In this document: in pieces, positions 7,973-15,194 of the stretch | How positions within the stretch are numbered: position 1 is the stretch's first letter | How the letters are laid out: the number at the start of each line of letters is the position of its first letter | Program-made: the position numbers and the translations under genes | Source: a virus | Length of the DNA stretch: 20,481 nt | IMG/VR virus record: IMGVR_UViG_3300009181_000454 | Location: 1 to 20,481 of that record | Reading direction: 5' to 3' (one strand) | Notes under the pieces: model-generated | Told to the model about the DNA's origin: nothing | What the model saw: only the letters and a program-made list of their open reading frames with translations | The model's database searches: none

Positions 7973-10499
7973 CTTGTTTCTCCGTGTTCCATCCGATACA
8001 GGACAGAATTGCCTGTAGCGGTTCAATGAATGACTTTTCCCACTGTGTCTGATAGTCGAGAATGGACTCGATCTGCCATTCAGATGGGCAGCCATCGGGC
8101 GCACTGATCACATTCGTATTCAATCGATTGGGCACTTTGAGATACGCGAATTTGATCTTCTGCCCCGGCTTGATGAGTTCATAGTTACCGCCCAGTTGCC
8201 CGACATGTGCGTTGTAGACCATGGCGCCACGCACGGCGATGGGCAAGCTTCTGGAGTCTCCATCATAATTAGCAAGCGTGTTCACGGATCGTGGAAACGC
8301 GATTTGCTCGTATGGCGCTCGACCAAAGACGTCGCGCTGCGCATAGACATAGTCCCAGACATCCTCCTGCGTCTTGCGTAGCATCAGGGTAAGCGCATGG
8401 GTGAGCATCTGGCGACAGATTGCTGGTGTGCTCGACTTCACTGTTTCTATGCCCATCATCTTGAGCTTCGGCGTCGTATGCCGTACACCTTCCGTGTCCG
8501 CAACGTCGAGGATATACCGCTTCTTCGCCGTCCAGACACCACGCGTGGCCACGACCTCACGTGACATCGTCAAGCAGGGCACGGCAACGTTCAGATACGA
8601 GGCAATCTCGTCAAATGCCCGATTGACGACTTTCAACATGGCCTTTTCACAGAACTGATCAAGAAAATCTACCGTCTTGCCCGCATCAGGATTGTTGTAG
8701 CGATGTGCCACACGGTCCAGTCTCACATAAATCGAGTCCGTGTCTGACGCGACCACGTAGTCTTCATCCGTCGAGAACGTCTTGTTGAGAAACGCATTCA
8801 CTCGATTTGCCACGTGACGAATCACATACTGACCCGTGACTGTGATGGCTTCGGCCATATCCGTATCATAGAAGCGGAAGTAGTTGCTGCCGAGACTTCC
8901 GTATGCCGAGTTGAGATTTACCTTACGCACCATCTGCTGATTGTTGTACGCAGCGATCTGCCTGGTCAGCACCGCGTATTGCGGATCAGACTTGTCGAGC
9001 AACTCGCGCCGCTTCTTCGACTCTGTCGCCAGATTCTTGAAACACATACGCTCGTCGTACAAGCTCTTGAGCATGGCGGGCAGAAACCCCTCCACACTCC
9101 GTGATGTCTGAAGACCATTCGCTGCCAGCGCGTTGTCGTTGCCCGCACTCTCGCCGACCAACAGTTGCGTATCGATGTTCCGACTCAGAAGCTGATCGAC
9201 GGTGAACTTGTTGACGGTGCGACGATCCATCAGTGTCTCGGGTGAGAGATTCCACTGACGAATGATGTGTGGATACATGCTGGCGACGTCGAAAGAACAG
9301 ACCCACTCGTGCTGCCCGACTTGGGGATCTTTGACATACGCGCCGGCATACTGCTCGGTCTTCTCGACATTTCTACGCGGCGGAATCTGTTTGCCCTGTG
9401 CGCGAAGATAGTGATAGATCATCACATCCCACAAACGCACTTGCTTAAACGTATCCGTGAAGTTCGCCTTCGCACTGTACGCGAGCGCACACACGAGATC
9501 GATCAACTTCATTTTGTCATCGAGATCCGCGACAAGCTGGACATCTTGAATATTGTAATCAATGAACTTCTGATAGTTCTCCTGATAGAGCCGCGAGAGT
9601 GAATGATACTCCGCATAGGACAGCTTCCGCTTGCCCAGTTCCACGTGCGCGATGTGATCGAGTCGGTAAGACTCCTGCTGCGTGAATGTGAACTTGCGAT
9701 ACAGTTCGTAGTAGTCGAGGATCGTCACGCCACGAATTTCCACGACCATCTGCTCACGTGTATTGATCCACATCTGACGCGTGGTCAATTGACGGAACGG
9801 TGAGAGATCTTGAACATGTTCCACACCGCCCCAGAGTCGTATCATGCGATTCACCAGATAGGGTAGATCGTAGAACTGAATATTCCAGCCGGTCACGATG
9901 TCTGGATAGTCGCCGCCCCCGCGCCAATCTTTCATAAACTTCGAGAGCAGATCATCCTCGTTCGCACACTCGTGATAGGTGATCGTGTCGTCTGCGATGT
10001 AGGGTTTTGTGCCGTAGACAATCGTTCCCGATTCACCGGCGCGCTTCCACATCACGGTAATCGCCGTGACTTCGTTGAATGGATTATCTGGCGGCGCGAA
10101 CGCAGTTTCGGAATCCACTTCGATATCGATGTTCCAGATATGCAGACGTTCCGTATCTGGCTGCATCTCCGTGGCACCGAGCGCGTCCGCAAGAAACATA
10201 TACTCGGGCTGAATCGAGCCGTATGCGTCGGGATGCGTTTCGAGGAACTTTTTGCCATCACGGATGGATGGGCACTGGACAGCTTGTAGTGGGCGCCCGT
10301 CATATGAGGCGTCACCGGTGTAGACGTCTACAGGCAGATAGTAGGTGGGTTTATACTGAGACTCCACAAATACCGCACGACCATCGGCGCTACGTGCCCG
10401 TGCGTAGACACGAGAACCGATGGTCGTGACGTATGTATACTGGAGATCAGGTCTGAGCGTGTCGGTAAACTCGGGCTTCAACAATGATCGTTCGCGCAT
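7959..10499 (-). CDS. 43: Family B DNA polymerase, T4 gp43 type
   Basis: An 846-residue replicative polymerase with proofreading exonuclease. Exo I is NIDIEVDS (D125, E127), Exo II is GWNIQFYDLPY (N206, D211) and Exo III is YNIQD (Y315, D319). Polymerase motif A is DVASMYP (404-410), motif B KVNLNSAYG (526-534) and motif C DTDS (586-589), with KKRY later. The C-terminus QDVLF resembles the clamp-binding tail of gp43. All catalytic residues are present and the length is near T4 gp43 (898). The ATG at 10499 has an in-frame TGA 15 nt upstream, so no longer start exists. It also lacks a good Shine-Dalgarno site: the nearest AAAGGAT ends about 23 nt away, unlike neighbouring genes. Weak initiation could suit RegA-type or self control. 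Confidence 0.97.
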   Translation of the reverse strand: MRERSLLKPEFTDTLRPDLQYTYVTTIGSRVYARARSADGRAVFVESQYKPTYYLPVDVYTGDASYDGRPLQAVQCPSIRDGKKFLETHPDAYGSIQPEYMFLADALGATEMQPDTERLHIWNIDIEVDSETAFAPPDNPFNEVTAITVMWKRAGESGTIVYGTKPYIADDTITYHECANEDDLLSKFMKDWRGGGDYPDIVTGWNIQFYDLPYLVNRMIRLWGGVEHVQDLSPFRQLTTRQMWINTREQMVVEIRGVTILDYYELYRKFTFTQQESYRLDHIAHVELGKRKLSYAEYHSLSRLYQENYQKFIDYNIQDVQLVADLDDKMKLIDLVCALAYSAKANFTDTFKQVRLWDVMIYHYLRAQGKQIPPRRNVEKTEQYAGAYVKDPQVGQHEWVCSFDVASMYPHIIRQWNLSPETLMDRRTVNKFTVDQLLSRNIDTQLLVGESAGNDNALAANGLQTSRSVEGFLPAMLKSLYDERMCFKNLATESKKRRELLDKSDPQYAVLTRQIAAYNNQQMVRKVNLNSAYGSLGSNYFRFYDTDMAEAITVTGQYVIRHVANRVNAFLNKTFSTDEDYVVASDTDSIYVRLDRVAHRYNNPDAGKTVDFLDQFCEKAMLKVVNRAFDEIASYLNVAVPCLTMSREVVATRGVWTAKKRYILDVADTEGVRHTTPKLKMMGIETVKSSTPAICRQMLTHALTLMLRKTQEDVWDYVYAQRDVFGRAPYEQIAFPRSVNTLANYDGDSRSLPIAVRGAMVYNAHVGQLGGNYELIKPGQKIKFAYLKVPNRLNTNVISAPDGCPSEWQIESILDYQTQWEKSFIEPLQAILSCIGWNTEKQDVLF

Positions 10500-10521
10500 A
10501 CATCTATGGTATCACGAAGTC

Positions 10522-10842
10522 TTATCCTTTGAGCAACGAACTGAGCGACGATGATTCCGGCACAACAATACTGCTGTGATACTGACGATAGGCGTTTTGC
10601 ATCTGATCAGAGACCGGCGTGACATAGACCACGTGCAGTGCTGAGATGATGACCTTCGGAGTCTCTTCAGCAAACGGCCGCAGAGGCATCAGACCGACAC
10701 GTACGCCGCTTGTCGCGGGGTCCATTTGCATATGCGGCGACACCGGTTCTTCGATGTGATACGTGCTGTCTTCGGGGCTGAAGGTGACCGCACCGATCAC
10801 ATCTTCTCCCGTTGCGAGATGAACAAGTCGAACGTCTGCCAT
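10522..10842 (-). CDS. Small beta-rich (Sm-like?) conserved phage protein
   Basis: A 106-residue protein with AGGAG 6 nt before its ATG, starting 2 nt after the preceding stop. The N-terminal pattern VRLVHLATGEDVIGAVTF, then YHIEEPVSP, resembles the Sm1-type strand-turn-strand of small Sm-like barrels. The C-terminal half VIISALHVVYVTPVSDQMQN, with a SSIVVPES tail, resembles a family I know from T4-like cyanophages, usually placed next to replication genes. Sm/Hfq-like RNA binding would fit a post-transcriptional regulator beside RegA, but this is inference from pattern only. The gene ends 22 nt before the polymerase start. Confidence 0.75.
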   Translation of the reverse strand: MADVRLVHLATGEDVIGAVTFSPEDSTYHIEEPVSPHMQMDPATSGVRVGLMPLRPFAEETPKVIISALHVVYVTPVSDQMQNAYRQYHSSIVVPESSSLSSLLKG

Positions 10843-10844
10843 TA

Positions 10845-11198
10845 TTACTCCTTCGCCGATCGCGGCTTCTTGGTCGTGATCTTTTTAATCGTACGCTTAC
10901 GCGGCTTTACCGATTCTTCAGGCACCGCATCGTCGTGATCGGTGTGATTGCCCCACTCATGATCGGTGTGATTGTCCCACTCATGATCGGTGTGATTGTC
11001 CCACTCATTGTCATCAAATGCAGTTGATTCGTTTTCTGCGAATGCACGCCAGAACTCTTCGATTTCTTCCGGCGTCTGAGGTTTAGATGCGTACGTATGC
11101 CGACGCTGCTTGCGGAACTTTTCATAGAACTGCTGCCCGCCGTAGACTGCAAGGACGAAGATCAGAACGCTGAGAATCAGTGCAAAAAAATCTATCAT
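10845..11198 (-). CDS. Single-pass membrane protein with EWDNHTDH repeats
   Basis: A 117-residue protein with GAGG 10 nt upstream of the ATG, 2 nt after the preceding gene. Residues 2-20 are strongly hydrophobic (IDFFALILSVLIFVLAVYG), followed at once by a basic stretch (FRKQRRH), which predicts N-out, C-in orientation. The cytoplasmic part is acidic in the middle (PEEIEEFWRAFAENESTAFD), then carries three near-perfect copies of EWDNHTDH. It ends in a highly basic tail (KPRKRTIKKITTKKPRSAKE) that could touch nucleic acid. The function is unknown. The repeats are His/Asp-rich and might bind metal. Confidence 0.75.
   Translation of the reverse strand: MIDFFALILSVLIFVLAVYGGQQFYEKFRKQRRHTYASKPQTPEEIEEFWRAFAENESTAFDDNEWDNHTDHEWDNHTDHEWGNHTDHDDAVPEESVKPRKRTIKKITTKKPRSAKE
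10937..11008. repeat. Three tandem 24-bp repeats inside a coding region
   Basis: Units at 10937-10960, 10961-10984 and 10985-11008 each begin GATCGGTGTGATTG and end CCCACTCAT, differing at one base (C versus T). They are in frame and encode the octapeptide EWDNHTDH/EWGNHTDH. Each unit carries GATC, so the array holds three closely spaced potential Dam sites. Copy-number change would leave the frame intact. Confidence 0.95.
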
Positions 11199-11200
11199 GA

Positions 11201-11506
11201 TTACTGCACCTCATTCGGATTCAAGACCGTATTGAGATATTCGATCGTTTCGACGCGACGATCAAGATCGGCCAGCGTCCGATAGATGTTCTCAATCCCC
11301 CTGCTCACCACCGCATCACGGCGCGCCATCTCGGCCTCGAAGCGGGCGGTCGCATCGTGGATTTCACGACGTATGTCCGCGTCAGCATCATACACACCTT
11401 GGAACTGCAATTCCAATGATCGCTCGTTGTTACTACGACGACTGGCGAGCGTGAAACCACCGATGAACGCGACAAGCGCGGCGATAAAAATACTAAATGC
11501 GATCAT
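11201..11506 (-). CDS. Single-pass membrane protein with coiled-coil tail
   Basis: A 101-residue protein whose ATG overlaps the lysozyme stop as ATGA, with AGGAG 7 nt upstream. Residues 2-20 (IAFSIFIAALVAFIGGFTL) form one membrane helix followed by SRRSNNER, predicting C-in topology. The rest is charged and heptad-like (ADIRREIHDATARFEAEMAR, then NIYRTLADLDRRVETIEYLN), so a coiled coil is likely. Position after lysozyme suggests a lysis role, but the basic patch after the helix argues against an inner-membrane spanin, which needs a periplasmic coiled coil. I recall similar small membrane/coiled-coil proteins of unknown function in cyanophages. Confidence 0.8.
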   Translation of the reverse strand: MIAFSIFIAALVAFIGGFTLASRRSNNERSLELQFQGVYDADADIRREIHDATARFEAEMARRDAVVSRGIENIYRTLADLDRRVETIEYLNTVLNPNEVQ

Positions 11507-11973
11507 ACTGACTCCTGTTTACTGAATAGTGTATACTCGGCTTTACGCCGTGTCGTCAATCCTGCTACCGGTACGAGGATATTCGAGTGTGCGTCCCGTA
11601 CTTTATTCCAATCTGTGAATAACTTCTCGATTACCTCCCTCTTGCCGTTAATCGTTTTGCGCAATGATGATCGGGAGAATGATCCGACTCCCACATTATA
11701 GCAGAACGAGAACAGCGCATCCACTTGATTCTGCGTCAGCGGCACGGTCACACTCTGAGAAAGAAACACACCGATGGATGCTGTATCTGTACGGAATGCA
11801 TTCGTCGCTTCCTCAAGTGTCGTATTCTGCCCCTGTACGACCGGTATGCCGTTGATGCGTGTGCTGCCGTATCCGATCGTCCAAATGTTGGCCATGTCTC
11901 GATAAGATTTCAGACAGAGCCCCTCAAACGTTTGAATAAGGCGACATCCGTTGTCGCTGATTGTATAGGCCAT
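11503..11973 (-). CDS. T4-type lysozyme (GH24 endolysin)
   Basis: The start at 11973 is set by AGGAG 6-7 nt upstream, 1 nt after the dUTPase stop. The longer frame to 12105 runs inside dUTPase and is rejected. The 156 residues contain TFEGL (E17), YRDMANIWTIGYGS (D26, T32), an E-D-T triad with the same spacing as T4 lysozyme E11-D20-T26. They also contain ALFSFCYNVG and a LTTRRKAEYTLF C-terminal helix typical of GH24. It hydrolyses the peptidoglycan glycan strand to release progeny. There is no signal peptide or signal-anchor, so it should need a holin for export. Finding it inside the replication operon between dUTPase and gp43 is unusual relative to T4. Confidence 0.93.
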   Translation of the reverse strand: MAYTISDNGCRLIQTFEGLCLKSYRDMANIWTIGYGSTRINGIPVVQGQNTTLEEATNAFRTDTASIGVFLSQSVTVPLTQNQVDALFSFCYNVGVGSFSRSSLRKTINGKREVIEKLFTDWNKVRDAHSNILVPVAGLTTRRKAEYTLFSKQESV

Positions 11974-11974
11974 A

Positions 11975-12430
11975 TCAGACTCCTGTTGAGCCAAATCCTC
12001 CACGACGCGTGGTCTCACGTGTCGGAAGGGAGCCGCGATCGCCCACATGCACAAATGTCGGGTGTGGCATCGGTGGTACAAAGAGTAGCTGTGCGATGCG
12101 ATCACCGTGATTGATCATCACGGCTGCTGAATCGGGTGGGGCGATATAGGCAAGCAGCACACAGACTTCATCGCGATAGTCACTGTCGATGATGCCCGGT
12201 GCGTTGATGACTTGAATGCCCTTTGCGGCCAGACCACTGCGGCTACATACGAGCATCGTCGAGTCTTTGGGCAATGTGAAGAACAAGCCTGTTGGTACTT
12301 TTGTAACCTGAAGCGGATGCAGAAAAATAGGCGCATCGGGGCAATACGCCGTCACATCATATGCAGCCGCTTCCGTACTCTTACGTTCAGGTTGGATACT
12401 TCCCGGCTCACCGAATACATTCACGATCAC
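11975..12430 (-). CDS. dut: Trimeric dUTPase
   Basis: A 151-residue dUTP diphosphatase that lowers dUTP and supplies dUMP for dTMP synthesis. All five family motifs are visible: AAYDVTAY (motif 1), SRSGLAAKGI (2), NAPGIIDSDYRDEV (3), NHGDRIAQLLF (4) and the glycine-rich RGGFGSTG (5). The start codon is GTG at 12430. AGGAG lies 8 nt upstream, and an ATG 6 nt further up (12436) is out of frame. It starts 11 nt after the regA stop and ends 1 nt before lysozyme, whose ribosome site lies inside the motif-5 codons, so the two are tightly coupled. Confidence 0.96.
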   Translation of the reverse strand: MIVNVFGEPGSIQPERKSTEAAAYDVTAYCPDAPIFLHPLQVTKVPTGLFFTLPKDSTMLVCSRSGLAAKGIQVINAPGIIDSDYRDEVCVLLAYIAPPDSAAVMINHGDRIAQLLFVPPMPHPTFVHVGDRGSLPTRETTRRGGFGSTGV

Positions 12431-12441
12431 GATGCATACTC

Positions 12442-12897
12442 CTACGATTCAAACTTGCGTTTTCCAATTTCATACTTCGCGGTCAAGGTCCATTGCGGCT
12501 TCTCGCGGAACGGAATGATTGTTACCTGATTTGCTGCCGCAACGGGCGCGGCACTGCGCTTCGGATCAACAAGTTCCACGAGCCCCCACTCTGCCAGCAT
12601 ATTCGCGATGGTATTACGACGAGCGCGATCAGACTCGTCGAAGTGTGTCTGCTGCGTTTTGCCGTCGAGGAGAAATAACTCTTTGAAATGCACGACGTAG
12701 TATCGTCCTTGCTTGTGCAAAATGTGACACGACTGATAGAGCATCCGATCTTTACGTGAGGCGACACCCATACGCGTGAGGGTTTCCTTCACTTTCAGAA
12801 AGTCCTCGGGTGTCTTCAATTTGATCTCGACGCATTCGCGAATGACCTGTGCGATATGCGGCGGAGCCACGTAATCAGGGAGATGTGCGTGTGTCAT
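12442..12897 (-). CDS. regA: RegA translational repressor
   Basis: A 151-residue homologue of T4 RegA (122), which binds U-rich sites around start codons and blocks translation of early mRNAs including replication genes. The core is unmistakable: VEIKLKTPEDFLKVKETLTR, then LYQSCHILHKQGRYYVVHFK and ARRNTIANMLAEWGLVELVD. It has about 22 extra N-terminal residues (MTHAHLPDYVAPPHIAQVIR) compared with T4. No later ATG, GTG or TTG precedes the core, so the longer start must be used. The ATG at 12897 lies 23 nt inside the end of gp62, and only a loose GGGGTCGG is upstream. The order gp62-regA is as in T4, but dUTPase, lysozyme and three small genes separate regA from gp43. Confidence 0.95.
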   Translation of the reverse strand: MTHAHLPDYVAPPHIAQVIRECVEIKLKTPEDFLKVKETLTRMGVASRKDRMLYQSCHILHKQGRYYVVHFKELFLLDGKTQQTHFDESDRARRNTIANMLAEWGLVELVDPKRSAAPVAAANQVTIIPFREKPQWTLTAKYEIGKRKFES

Positions 12898-13309
12898 GGT
12901 CCGACCCCGTCACTGGCGTACATCCACCTTTATAGATGCGTGAACGCAAGTATGAAATTTGGTCTGACGTGTGGAGGTCGGTAAGTGTCTTGGCATGCCG
13001 CAGGCTACATCCATAATACTCAGCAACGACACGAACATCGTCAGAAACCATATGCTTGTGCCACGGACTGTATCGTTTCCGTGATCTGAGTGTATTTAGT
13101 AACAACTGCGCCTGTAATTCAGGCGCAAGCCACGGGCGCTCATTCACCATGTTTGCCGCCATCACAGAATCTGCGTGATACGAGAACGCACGATTCACAA
13201 TGAACGGGATATACTGCTTCGCAAAGTCTACATCATCGAGAAAGGATGCGTCTTTCGTAGACGAGATCGCATTGACGTAGTCGAATAGTCTCGATTGCTT
13301 CTTCGCCAT
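12875..13309 (-). CDS. 62: Clamp loader small subunit, T4 gp62 type
   Basis: A 144-residue protein with GGAGG just upstream of its ATG, which also overlaps the stop of a 31-residue ORF (TGATG). DFAKQYIPFIVNRAFSYHAD, LQAQLLLNTLRSRKRYSPWH and VRVVAEYYGCSLRHAKTLTD match the compact cyanophage type of gp62 rather than the 187-residue T4 form. It joins gp44 in the clamp-loading complex that places gp45 on primer junctions. The C-terminal tail beyond KGGCTP is polar and overlaps regA by 23 nt. Confidence 0.9.
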   Translation of the reverse strand: MAKKQSRLFDYVNAISSTKDASFLDDVDFAKQYIPFIVNRAFSYHADSVMAANMVNERPWLAPELQAQLLLNTLRSRKRYSPWHKHMVSDDVRVVAEYYGCSLRHAKTLTDLHTSDQISYLRSRIYKGGCTPVTGSDHDTRTSP

Positions 13310-13404
13310 CAGTGACCTCCGCCTAGAAGTGCAGCGACGACCGCACCCGCCAAGCCAGCAGCAAGCATAGATACCGCGAGAAGAGCCTTGTCCTGTAGTC
13401 GCAT
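13309..13404 (-). CDS. 31-residue hydrophobic microprotein between gp44 and gp62
   Basis: A short frame starts at an ATG whose first base is the last base of the gp44 stop (TGATG). It ends in a TGA that shares a base with the gp62 ATG (again TGATG). It therefore fills the 94-bp gap exactly and couples the two clamp-loader genes. The peptide begins MRLQDKALLAVSMLAAGLAG and continues as Val/Ala/Leu, ending LLGGGH: a basic N-terminus and one small-residue-rich membrane helix, predicted N-in. No strong ribosome site is seen, so re-initiation from gp44 is likely. No known family is recognised. Confidence 0.6.
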   Translation of the reverse strand: MRLQDKALLAVSMLAAGLAGAVVAALLGGGH

Positions 13405-14363
13405 CACTTTACCGGAAAGCCGCCCATGATCTCAGTCAAGCACGCCAGAAAATTCAGAGATTTGTCTGCGGCAAACGCAACTCGATAGGAGTAGTCCGAG
13501 AGGAGTACGATCGCCTCGGGTAGATGCGCGGGTTCAAGATGCGTCGGCAATGTCTCCGACAGCATACGATAGAACTGCGCCTCGTTCATGTCGTCATGAT
13601 CCGCAATCCATTTGCGGAGATTGTTGAAGTTCTTCGACGCAAGAATGGCGTACAACGTGGCGATGTCCTTGTCGGACATCTGCGAGAGGATCTCTCGCGA
13701 CAGTTCACCGACAACACAGAATCGCTGGAGTTCGTTCAGTGTACGACGGAAGTCGGGAAAATGCAGTTTCACTGCCTCCATCACGAGCGTCTTGTCGTAT
13801 CGAATCGATTCCGCATCAAGAATCTGAAATGCCCGAGTCGCGAAGCGCCCCATCACCGCAGGGCGTTCTGCCTTGGGAATGGTAAAATTGACGATGGAGC
13901 ATCGCGAATGGAGTGGCGCGATGATACGATTACTGTGATTACAGGTGAAAATGAACGACGTCGTCGCCGCGAATTCTTCCATAAAGCCGCGAAGCGCAGG
14001 CTGGACATGGGGCGATAGATAGTCTGCTTCGTCAAGGATCGCGATTTTTCGCTTGCCTTCAAACGACATGCCACTCGCAAAATCTTTGAGCTTCGTGCGC
14101 AGCATCTCAATGCCGTTATCGTCTGACGCATTGATGACAATCGCATCGGCGTTCAACTCAGCGGCAATAGCTTTTGCGACCGTCGTCTTACCGACGCCTG
14201 CGCCGCCCGTGAAGAGTAGATTGGTCAGATCTCCTTGCGCGAGAATACCACGAAGCATATTCTCCACACCGCTAGAGAGAATACATTCATCAAGTGTCTG
14301 CGGGCGATACTTCTCCACAAACACAAAAAATTCACGACGAGCGTTACTGATAGCCGGATTCAT
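13404..14363 (-). CDS. 44: Clamp loader large subunit, T4 gp44 type
   Basis: A 319-residue AAA+ ATPase, the same length as T4 gp44. FVEKYRPQTLDECIL is the usual N-terminal block. GGAGVGKT (53-60) is Walker A, ILDEADYL with DEAD at 111-114 is Walker B, TCNHSNR carries sensor 1, and SRC at 153-155 supplies the arginine finger. It opens gp45 and loads it on DNA with gp62. The ATG at 14363 lies within the end of a 46-residue membrane-peptide frame and has only a weak GAGAAAG about 13 nt upstream. Its stop is fused as TGATG to the 31-residue ORF. Confidence 0.96.
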   Translation of the reverse strand: MNPAISNARREFFVFVEKYRPQTLDECILSSGVENMLRGILAQGDLTNLLFTGGAGVGKTTVAKAIAAELNADAIVINASDDNGIEMLRTKLKDFASGMSFEGKRKIAILDEADYLSPHVQPALRGFMEEFAATTSFIFTCNHSNRIIAPLHSRCSIVNFTIPKAERPAVMGRFATRAFQILDAESIRYDKTLVMEAVKLHFPDFRRTLNELQRFCVVGELSREILSQMSDKDIATLYAILASKNFNNLRKWIADHDDMNEAQFYRMLSETLPTHLEPAHLPEAIVLLSDYSYRVAFAADKSLNFLACLTEIMGGFPVK

Positions 14364-14484
14364 TGTATGTTGTCTTTCTCAAATTGGATGGGATGCCCAT
14401 GATCTTTACGCCCAGAAAGAATCGAAGAATAAGAATGATGATCGTCAGCCAGACAAGTGCGACCAATCCGATGATGATCATCAT
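14344..14484 (-). CDS. 46-residue single-pass membrane microprotein between gp45 and gp44
   Basis: The frame starts at tandem ATG codons (14484 and 14481) 11 nt after the gp45 stop, and ends 20 nt inside gp44 in another frame. The N-terminal 25 residues are almost purely hydrophobic (MMIIIGLVALVWLTIIILIL then RFFLG). They are followed by a basic tail (PSNLRKTTYNESGYQ), predicting N-out, C-in. No clear ribosome site precedes it, so coupling to gp45 is likely. Without this ORF the 132-bp gap would be the longest in the clamp/loader cluster. No family is recognised. Confidence 0.55.
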   Translation of the reverse strand: MMIIIGLVALVWLTIIILILRFFLGVKIMGIPSNLRKTTYNESGYQ

Positions 14485-14495
14485 TCTATATTCGT

Positions 14496-15194
14496 TTAGG
14501 ACTTCTGGACGATGTAGTACGAGACCGGCTCCGTGTTGTGCGAGAGGTGAATATACGGCCAGTTGCCGACGCTCACGGTGTAGCCGCCGTCCATCACGAG
14601 ATCGAAGTTTTCACGACGAAACTTCACCTGAATCTTCGCGCTGCTGTCCAGCGTGGTGATGTTCTTCGCGTCCGTGTGTACCGGATACGAATACACACGT
14701 GACGTGGGATTCTTGTCGTCGAGCGGCTTCACGACAATCGTTTGCTTCTCGCCATCCACATCGATGATCACGATCGGCAGATTGTTGATCGCGGCGAACT
14801 TCTTGATCTCTCTCACCGCGGAGTCCGGCAGCGTGAAGACGGCCAGCGGATTCCCGATAGGCAGATCCTTCTCCGGCGCTGTCAGAATGACAGACGGATC
14901 GGAATAGGGATACTCGACGTGCGACGGGCTCTTCACGCCACGAATGATGAACTGCCTGTCCTCAAACATGAGCAACGGCTTTTCGTAGCTCGACAGATTG
15001 GCCAGCAACTCGGGCAGCTGATACACTGCGGTATCCTGCGGCCACGCCGGCGTGAACTCCGCAATGGCGAGCACACTCTTCGACGAACTGATCGTCTTCT
15101 GTGTCGCACCCGTCTTGAGCAGAATACTGGGATTGATACTTGAGAAGTTCTTCAGAATGTTCTTCGTTGCTTCACTGATCTGGTAATCACTCAT
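14496..15194 (-). CDS. 45: Sliding clamp, T4 gp45 type
   Basis: The ATG at 15194 (232 residues) has GAGG 5-6 nt upstream. An adjacent ATG at 15197 and one at 15224 are possible but less well placed. TKNILKNFSSINPSILLKTG matches the N-terminus of T4 gp45 (LLKNFATINSGIMLKSG). The remaining pattern of alternating strands (VLIDVDG-like, VKFRRENFDLVMDGGYTVSV, YYIVQKS) fits a two-domain clamp subunit that trimerises around DNA. Length is near T4 gp45 (228). It provides processivity for gp43 and, in T4, activates late transcription. It overlaps the zinc-ribbon-like gene by 8 nt. Confidence 0.93.
   Translation of the reverse strand: MSDYQISEATKNILKNFSSINPSILLKTGATQKTISSSKSVLAIAEFTPAWPQDTAVYQLPELLANLSSYEKPLLMFEDRQFIIRGVKSPSHVEYPYSDPSVILTAPEKDLPIGNPLAVFTLPDSAVREIKKFAAINNLPIVIIDVDGEKQTIVVKPLDDKNPTSRVYSYPVHTDAKNITTLDSSAKIQVKFRRENFDLVMDGGYTVSVGNWPYIHLSHNTEPVSYYIVQKS

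Noticed and set aside
7973-8104. Longer N-terminus for the adenine methyltransferase
   Set aside because: It lies within polymerase codons and precedes the conserved Dam N-terminus; the ribosome site favours 7972.
10937-11008. CRISPR-like array
   Set aside because: Units are contiguous with no spacers and are in-frame codons.
11695-11703. TGCTATAAT inside the lysozyme gene as a promoter
   Set aside because: The bases encode the conserved lysozyme residues C-Y-N, so the match is explained by coding; kept only as a caution in the promoter finding.
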